Positions 58,287-64,000 of a stretch of DNA of 64,000 nucleotides are shown piece by piece (position 1 is the stretch's first letter; each line of letters starts with the position of its first letter). Source of the stretch: Corynebacterium felinum (GTDB lineage: Bacteria > Actinomycetota > Actinomycetes > Mycobacteriales > Mycobacteriaceae); assembly GCF_030408755.1 (NCBI RefSeq), contig NZ_CP047209.1:1922001-1986000 (forward strand). Direction: 5' to 3'. The position numbers and the translations under genes are program-made. The notes below the pieces were generated by a model that did not search any database, had not been told where the DNA came from, and saw only the letters and a list, made by a program, of their open reading frames with translations.

Positions 58287-61200
58287 CTAAGCGATGCCAG
58301 GCTTTGCAATCGCCAACACAATTGCCTCAGCCGCAACCAAGTCAGAGGTCACCAAATCTGGGACAATATCAGCCAACTTCGCCCAACCAGTTGTCGCCTG
58401 ATCCAAAGTCTTATTCGAGCTGATCAAACCATGAGCCGACATGCGGGCAGCCAAAGCCAAAACCAAGGACACCACAGGGGCAAGCGCCCACATATTATCC
58501 TTCGCATTGGTATCCACCCCATCAAGCTTGTCAAAACGAATACGCGCCAACGCATACAGTGCTTTATTGGTACTGCGCAGCGTACGCAGCAAAGTCACTG
58601 CCGACGCAATCAACTGCTCCTTGGCCAACATTTCGTTGAGCTTCTTGCGCTTCTTAAAGGTCTCAAACACCGCTAACAAACGGCTGCCATCATCCATCAC
58701 CGCGCCCGGCACGATCTGAGCCTCAGCAAACAGCGTGTTCAAAATGGCCTTTTGCTGTGCAGGGTCCAAGCCCGCAATCATCACCGTGGAACGGTCAATG
58801 CAGGCAGAGTCCAACGTATGGTCACGCGCCGACTTCAGCGAAGCCAACACATTTTCACCCGCCAAATTCTTCAACGCCTGATAAATCTCCTTCGCCGCTG
58901 GGCGATCCGCAGCCGAAATTCCCTCCTGACCGTACAGGAGATTCAGCGCACCCATCAGTTCCAAGGTGCCGATCCATGCTGCGCGGTGGTACGACTCGTC
59001 CTCATCCACAGCAGCATCGAACAGGCAGCGCACCAGCCCTGTCTCAATGAAACGCCCTGGTTGCTGCTCAGCCTTGACCAAGGAATTAGACAGGCCACGA
59101 AGCGCCTGATTTGGATTCGCGTTAAACACCGCACGCACTGCCGCACGTGCTTCCTCACGACGCCCGCCAGCGGCCAGCATGTCCCACAACACCGGCATCA
59201 CAGAAGCATCAGTGGGAACTTCATCGCTGATACCGGACATGAATGCACTCAACGTGCCTAAAGCACCATCGGCCTCACCGAAGAAGCCTGGCTGCTGCAC
59301 CACAGTCGCCTCAGGCCCTGGGGCCACAGGAGTATGCACAGCGGTGAAACGATCACGGGTATGCACCTGAACAATCAGGTTGCCGGCATCGCGGAATTCC
59401 TCCGGCAACGTAACGCGACCGATCCCAGCACCTTCAGAGTCAGGAACCACAACAAAAGTATCCGCTGGTTCCCACGGTGCAGTTGCGGGCCAGATCCACA
59501 CACCAAGGTGCGGATCATCAGATCCAACCACAATGTTGTAGTCAACTAGCTCCACGGTGGCAGGCTCAGTGGTTTCCACATCGGCAAGAACCACCGAAAT
59601 GCGCTTATCGGTTGCAGGGTCCGTCCACTCCAGATTCACCCGACCCTTGGGCAGGGTGTTTGTGGTGGACACAATCTTCGACATGGGCGCCACATAGGTC
59701 AAGCCCTGGTCGGGGCTGACCAGCGTGGTAGTTTTCACCGGCTGGCCGTGGTGGTTGATCACCGAAATCTTCGGATCACCCATCACACCAGCGCCGCGCA
59801 CACGAATCTGGCCGTCCATATCCACATGGCGCGGATGGATCGTCATGCGCGAGGCACGCCACATGGCTGGCTCGGTGTTGAGTGGGAGCTCAAAATTGAG
59901 TCGCTTCGGCGTAAAACGCAGTGGCAATGCGTCGCCCTCTTCGGTGGACACCACGAAATCGGCACCTGCGTCGAGTGCGAAAACCTGTGGGTTCTTTGGT
60001 TCCACATCAAACGGCTTTGCGCTTGGCTTCACAATCAAGGTCGACTCCGACAGGCCACCACCGGCAGGGATACGGAAGGAACCGCACATGCCGACAAACG
60101 TGGTCACCGCACGCATGCCTTCCACAATGGCGAACTCGTGGCGGAACGACTCGTTCCTCGGGCCACGCAAACGCACGAGGTACTCGCCGACCCAGGGGGC
60201 GTCGTAAAGCTCAGGGTCGAAGACCTCAAACACGCCACCCTCAGCCGGAACCTCCAGTGGCTCCGGCTGCGTAATTTCCTCACCAGCTGTACCTGCACCA
60301 CCGAAAGAAGAAATGCTCAAATGCCACATCTCAGTCCGCCCTGATGCGGTTGGCGGGAACTCGGCCTGCAACGATTCGGCGTGCACAGCCAAACCAGTCA
60401 TGGTGGTCACATCGGCAATCGGCGCACCAGGGGTGCAGAACATGACGCGCTGACGCGGATCAACCGAACGCGCGCGCTGAATATCAGGGTGCTCGCCAGG
60501 GGCAACCGCATCCACAGAATCCACGCCTGCAAGCTCAACATTGTGGCAGATCCACCCAGCCCACCCATCGATAGCGAAGGAGGAGCTTGGGTGAATATCG
60601 GCGCCGCTAACGACGTCGACAAGCTTGTTTTCGCTCGGCATCAGCGCGCGCAGACGCTGGTGATGCAAGGAACGCTTCGTGGTCACAGAACCGCCACGCT
60701 TGTTAAACAGCAACAACGGATCGTCCGCATTCACCACCGGAACATCCCACGTGATACCGTTTGCGAGATCTTCAACCGTGACCTCACGCACAGGGTGCGC
60801 CAACGTGATATCCAACGGTTCAGAAAAACCAGTGACATCACCAAACGCCCGCCCCGTGCGGTACACAGTGGTGGAACCTTCAACACTCACACGCCACGTA
60901 ATCTCACCGCGGGCGGGAACACGCTGCTCAGGCAGGCGCAAACACACTTTGCGACGGCGGGGATCGATCACAATACGCGGACGCATTTCGCGGTGCGCAA
61001 CACCCACCGCAGCCTCACGGTCTGGGGTGCCCACTGGGCGTTCACGCAACTCTGCGACGAAAGACTCGTCAATATGTGGGCTGAGCGCTGGAAGAACCTG
61101 CTTGCGGCTGCGGTCTGACCAGGAATTGGGGTGGCTCAAGGCGAAGGTGCGCAGTGCAAGTACGGCGTCGAAGATTTCGCCGGCGCGCTCAGGTGCAGCT

Positions 61201-61742
61201 GCGCTGAGCCCTGCGAAGTAGGTTGGCAGTACAGCTTGGGTTGGGTCTTCGGCGCTGTCGAGTGCTTCGAGTAGGGCGGGGACTTCGTTGTTGATCACAC
61301 CTGCGTGCCAGCACAGTGCGTGAACGGGGTCGGTGTCGAAGGTGAGCAACCCTTGGTTGCCGAGCATGGTTAAGAGTTCATCGTCGAGGATTTCTTCGAG
61401 CTCTTCGACGAGTTCACTGTTGCTATCAAGCCCAAGCCCACCAATGTATTCGGCAGCAAAGTTGTGTGCTTCGACGAGTTTTTTGGCACGGTGCACCAAG
61501 GTCACAAGTGCCATGGCGGGGCTGATCGACAGGAGTGCGGCGAGGGTGGAGCCTGCCTTGATTTGCCTGGCGAGGAAGATGCCGTAGAACTTTTCTACTT
61601 TTTCCATCTCGTCGGTGCTGATGTCGAGCTGGGCGACAATAGTCAGCGGTTCCAGTTTTTGTTGAAGTCCCAGATCGTACTGGGAGGCCCACCCCAGAAG
61701 AGAATCCGTTGGGTCTGCAATGGGGTGAACGGAGCCGCTCAT
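58287..61742 (-). CDS. Uncharacterised 1151-residue protein between ftsY and smc
   Basis: Starts at ATG 61742 (MSGSVHPIADPTDSLLGWAS) with GGAAAGGAAGA upstream; 14 more codons are open to 61784. The first 240 residues are helical and acidic. About 240-800 is a string of beta-sandwich-like segments with the repeated look of Ig-type strands (RRRKVCLRLPEQRVPARGEI; VGEYLVRLRGPRNESFRHEF; RVNLEWTDPATDKRI). The last 250 residues are helical again. No signal peptide, membrane helix, nuclease or NTPase motif is recognised. It is cytosolic. Position beside smc and ftsY may be ancestral in the genus; function unknown. Confidence 0.7.
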   Translation of the reverse strand: MSGSVHPIADPTDSLLGWASQYDLGLQQKLEPLTIVAQLDISTDEMEKVEKFYGIFLARQIKAGSTLAALLSISPAMALVTLVHRAKKLVEAHNFAAEYIGGLGLDSNSELVEELEEILDDELLTMLGNQGLLTFDTDPVHALCWHAGVINNEVPALLEALDSAEDPTQAVLPTYFAGLSAAAPERAGEIFDAVLALRTFALSHPNSWSDRSRKQVLPALSPHIDESFVAELRERPVGTPDREAAVGVAHREMRPRIVIDPRRRKVCLRLPEQRVPARGEITWRVSVEGSTTVYRTGRAFGDVTGFSEPLDITLAHPVREVTVEDLANGITWDVPVVNADDPLLLFNKRGGSVTTKRSLHHQRLRALMPSENKLVDVVSGADIHPSSSFAIDGWAGWICHNVELAGVDSVDAVAPGEHPDIQRARSVDPRQRVMFCTPGAPIADVTTMTGLAVHAESLQAEFPPTASGRTEMWHLSISSFGGAGTAGEEITQPEPLEVPAEGGVFEVFDPELYDAPWVGEYLVRLRGPRNESFRHEFAIVEGMRAVTTFVGMCGSFRIPAGGGLSESTLIVKPSAKPFDVEPKNPQVFALDAGADFVVSTEEGDALPLRFTPKRLNFELPLNTEPAMWRASRMTIHPRHVDMDGQIRVRGAGVMGDPKISVINHHGQPVKTTTLVSPDQGLTYVAPMSKIVSTTNTLPKGRVNLEWTDPATDKRISVVLADVETTEPATVELVDYNIVVGSDDPHLGVWIWPATAPWEPADTFVVVPDSEGAGIGRVTLPEEFRDAGNLIVQVHTRDRFTAVHTPVAPGPEATVVQQPGFFGEADGALGTLSAFMSGISDEVPTDASVMPVLWDMLAAGGRREEARAAVRAVFNANPNQALRGLSNSLVKAEQQPGRFIETGLVRCLFDAAVDEDESYHRAAWIGTLELMGALNLLYGQEGISAADRPAAKEIYQALKNLAGENVLASLKSARDHTLDSACIDRSTVMIAGLDPAQQKAILNTLFAEAQIVPGAVMDDGSRLLAVFETFKKRKKLNEMLAKEQLIASAVTLLRTLRSTNKALYALARIRFDKLDGVDTNAKDNMWALAPVVSLVLALAARMSAHGLISSNKTLDQATTGWAKLADIVPDLVTSDLVAAEAIVLAIAKPGIA

Positions 61743-61967
61743 ATAAATTGTCTTCCTTTCCCAAAAAGTTCTGTCCCGAAACAACTATCCACAATTGCTT
61801 GGAAAGAATTTAGAATACCTTAAGCCCTGTGCTTGGTGCAGCTACCGCCACCAACGCGCACCTTCCCAACACTGCTTCGCACTAAGTCAGCATTAGTGCA
61901 GTACAGTGTGGAAAAAGGGGGTGTGGCAGTGGTGCGAAACAGGTGTCTTCCTACCATTATTACCAGC

Positions 61968-64000
61968 TTAGAGCTGTGGACTCATACGCTGAGAAATTAC
62001 TTTGGTCACTCCGTCGCCGCGCATGGTCACACCATAGAGCACATTAGCCACGTCCATGGTGGGTTTTTGGTGGGTGATCACGATCAATTGAGAATCGGTG
62101 CGCAGCTCTTCAAACAGGGCAATAAGCCTGCGCAGGTTCACATCGTCGAGCGCTGCTTCCACCTCGTCCATGACATAAAACGGCGAAGGGCGTGCCCGGA
62201 AAATTGCCACGAGCATGGCTAGTGCTGTGAGTGATTTCTCACCACCTGATAACAGTGATAAGCGCTTCACTTTCTTTCCAGGCGGCCTGGCTTCCACTTC
62301 GATTCCGGTGCTGAGCATATCGTCGGGGTCGGTCAGAAGCAGGCGGCCGTCGCCACCGGGGAAGAGTGTGGAGAAGACTTTGGGGAATTCTTTTTCCACG
62401 TCTTTCCACGCGTCGGTGAATAGTTGCAGGATTTTTGCATCCACGTCCGCGATTACATCGCTTAAGTCGGCGCGGGCTTTTTCGACGTCGGCAAGCTGCG
62501 TGGAGAGGAACTCGTAGCGCTCCTCTAGTGCTTTGAACTCCTCCAACGCCAGCGGGTTAACCTTGCCCAGCGAGTTGAGGTCGCGTTCAGCTTGGGCGAG
62601 GCGTTGTTTGTGCTCGGTGACATTAAAATGTGCGTCAGGGCTGTAGTCACGCACGATATCGCTTGCGGCAATACCCAGCTGTTCGCTGAGTTTCTTTTCC
62701 GCTTCTTCAAGGCGCACCTGTGCCTGGCTTTGGGCGAGCTGCTGGGCGTGCGCTTGGTCGTTGATGCGGGAAAAGTGCGTGCGCGTGGCATTGACTTTCT
62801 CCCGCATGCGGTTGAGGGCATGCTGCAGTTCAGTGCGCTTGGCCATGAGCTGGTCGCGTTGCTCAGTTGCGTGGGTAGTGGCTGTAAGGGCGCGTGTGTG
62901 AAGGTCGCGGGAGAGCTCCGCAACAGTCGCAGCTAGATGTACCTGCTTGCGCTTGTGCTCTTGTGCCTGCTCGTGGCTGGCTTTCGCTTGGCGTTCGTAG
63001 GCTGCTTGGCGGCGTAGCGCTTCCGCTTTGCCTGCGAGCTGGTGTGCGCGATCTTCCGCGCTGCGCAGCTTCAGCTTCGCTTCCATCTCCATTGCTTTGA
63101 CTTGGGCAAGTGCGGCGTGGGCGTGGTCGCGGGATTCAGTGGAGGGTTCTTCTGCGTGCTGGTGGTTGTCGACGCGGGCGAGCCTGTCGCGTGTTTCGGC
63201 GAGCGCTTCTTCACATTCGGCGCGGCGTTGCTGGGCACGAATGAGCTGGTCGAGCGCTTTTTCTTGCTCTTTCTTGTTCGCTTCGACTTGCGCTTGTGCA
63301 CGGCTGATTTCTTTTTCAACTGCGGAAAGTTCGCGGGCTAGTTCGCGCAGTCGTGCGGTGCTGCTTGCTGCGTGGATGCGTGCTTCTTCGGCGGCACTGC
63401 GCGCGCCTTGAAGGGTGCCGGAAATCTCGTTGAGTTGGCTTTCAACTGCTAAAAGTTCGGTTTCGGTGTGACTGATTGCGGCGTGTATTTCGAGGCTGGA
63501 TTGGGCGCGGGCACGACCGATGGTGATCCAACCGTGCCCGATCATGGTGCCGTCGTGTGTGACGATGCGCAGCCTAGGGTCTGTTTCAATGATTGATAGT
63601 GCACGGTTGAAGATCTGCGCGGCACCCTCTGCATCCGGGGTGGTGTCGGGGTGAAGGAGCACGACGTCGGCAAGCAGCTGGTTGAGTGCGCTGCGATAGT
63701 TGTCGGCAATGCTGAGGTGGTCAAGAAGCCAGGTTGCACCGTCGGGCAGGTGGGTGTCGAGTCGCCATGTTTGCTGCTGTAAGTGGTCGCGGGAGATGAT
63801 GGTGCTGCGGTTGAGTTCAGCACGGGTGTCTGCGCCGAGGTGTGCGAGCTGCTCTGCGGTGAGGGGGCATTCGGTGGCAAGGGCGTGGGCGTGTTCGCCT
63901 AATGCTGCAGAAAGTGCGGTTTCAATCCCTGCGGTGCAGGTGAGAATGTTAGCAAGGGGTGCCAGCGTTAAGCTGAGGCTTGCTGGCAGTTCGGTGCCGT
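61968..64000 (-). CDS. smc: Chromosome partition protein Smc (3' part, runs off right edge)
   Basis: About 677 C-terminal codons of the SMC ATPase are present; the frame is open to the window edge. Nearest the edge is the hinge (NILTCTAGIETALSAALGEH; RIVTHDGTMIGHGW), then the C-terminal coiled coil, and the head half with the signature LSLLSGGEKSLTALAML, Walker B FYVMDEVEAALDD and the VITHQKPTMDVA D-loop/His switch. SMC with ScpAB organises and segregates the chromosome. The motifs are intact. It is a separate family member from the Wadjet JetC in this window. Confidence 0.97.
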   Translation of the reverse strand, partial: GTELPASLSLTLAPLANILTCTAGIETALSAALGEHAHALATECPLTAEQLAHLGADTRAELNRSTIISRDHLQQQTWRLDTHLPDGATWLLDHLSIADNYRSALNQLLADVVLLHPDTTPDAEGAAQIFNRALSIIETDPRLRIVTHDGTMIGHGWITIGRARAQSSLEIHAAISHTETELLAVESQLNEISGTLQGARSAAEEARIHAASSTARLRELARELSAVEKEISRAQAQVEANKKEQEKALDQLIRAQQRRAECEEALAETRDRLARVDNHQHAEEPSTESRDHAHAALAQVKAMEMEAKLKLRSAEDRAHQLAGKAEALRRQAAYERQAKASHEQAQEHKRKQVHLAATVAELSRDLHTRALTATTHATEQRDQLMAKRTELQHALNRMREKVNATRTHFSRINDQAHAQQLAQSQAQVRLEEAEKKLSEQLGIAASDIVRDYSPDAHFNVTEHKQRLAQAERDLNSLGKVNPLALEEFKALEERYEFLSTQLADVEKARADLSDVIADVDAKILQLFTDAWKDVEKEFPKVFSTLFPGGDGRLLLTDPDDMLSTGIEVEARPPGKKVKRLSLLSGGEKSLTALAMLVAIFRARPSPFYVMDEVEAALDDVNLRRLIALFEELRTDSQLIVITHQKPTMDVANVLYGVTMRGDGVTKVISQRMSPQL

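Overview
The window is a chromosomal segment of a Corynebacterium (Actinobacteria). The evidence is a type I (multidomain) fatty acid synthase, the corynebacterial gene order rplS-lepB-rnhB-DUF2469-yraN-comM-dprA-xerC-rpsB-tsf-pyrH-frr-cdsA-rlmN, a TPP-riboswitch thiEOSGF operon, an ftsY-glnB-glnD-ffh cluster, an HtaA (corynebacterial heme-binding) domain, and several genes whose -10 hexamer sits 6-8 nt before the start codon (leaderless mRNAs). I see no rRNA or tRNA genes, no insertion sequence and no CRISPR array.

Layout. 0-2 kb: 5' part of fas (runs off the left edge). 2-7 kb: rlmN, a LapA-like membrane protein, and a tandem pair of small 2TM proteins, one with a very long polyproline run. 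6-20 kb: housekeeping block on the minus strand (cdsA, frr, pyrH, tsf, rpsB, xerC, dprA, comM, yraN, DUF2469, rnhB, lepB, rplS), interrupted by an M23-like secreted protein and a GyrI-like protein on plus. 20-24 kb: TPP riboswitch and thiE-thiO-thiS-thiG-thiF. 24-28 kb: a glycosyltransferase and an 808-aa surface protein combining HtaA, leucine-rich repeats and an Ig-like domain behind a candidate DtxR box. 28-34 kb: panB, then on minus tex-panC-ogt. 34-40.5 kb: a complete JetABCD (Wadjet type I, = MksFEBG) plasmid-defence operon. 40.5-49 kb: trmD-rimM, a cupin protein, a 559-aa helical-repeat protein, an 1096-aa uncharacterised protein, and rpsP. 49-54.9 kb: alpha/beta hydrolase, VOC protein, ffh, glnD, glnB. 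55-57.5 kb: repeat array and ftsY. 57.5-64 kb: a small membrane protein, a 1151-aa uncharacterised protein and the 3' part of smc.

The most unusual thing I found is not a gene. It is a family of twelve DNA elements, each exactly 60 bp from end to end, with about 11-bp inverted ends (ACTCGACCTTT ... AAAGGTCGAGT) and otherwise diverse interiors. They lie only in three intergenic loci: 2361-2548 (2 copies), 29228-29616 (4 copies) and 55032-55722 (6 copies, arranged as three tandem pairs). The third locus lies between ftsY and glnB, where related corynebacteria carry amtB, which is missing here. The fixed length with variable interior, the base-pair-preserving changes at the ends, and a polar 3' flank on many copies suggest a length-constrained element (mobile, protein-bound or RNA) that I cannot match to any named family.

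The Wadjet operon is the defence system of the window. It is a described system, with all key motifs intact. All identifications come from reading the translations and motifs; no database search was run.
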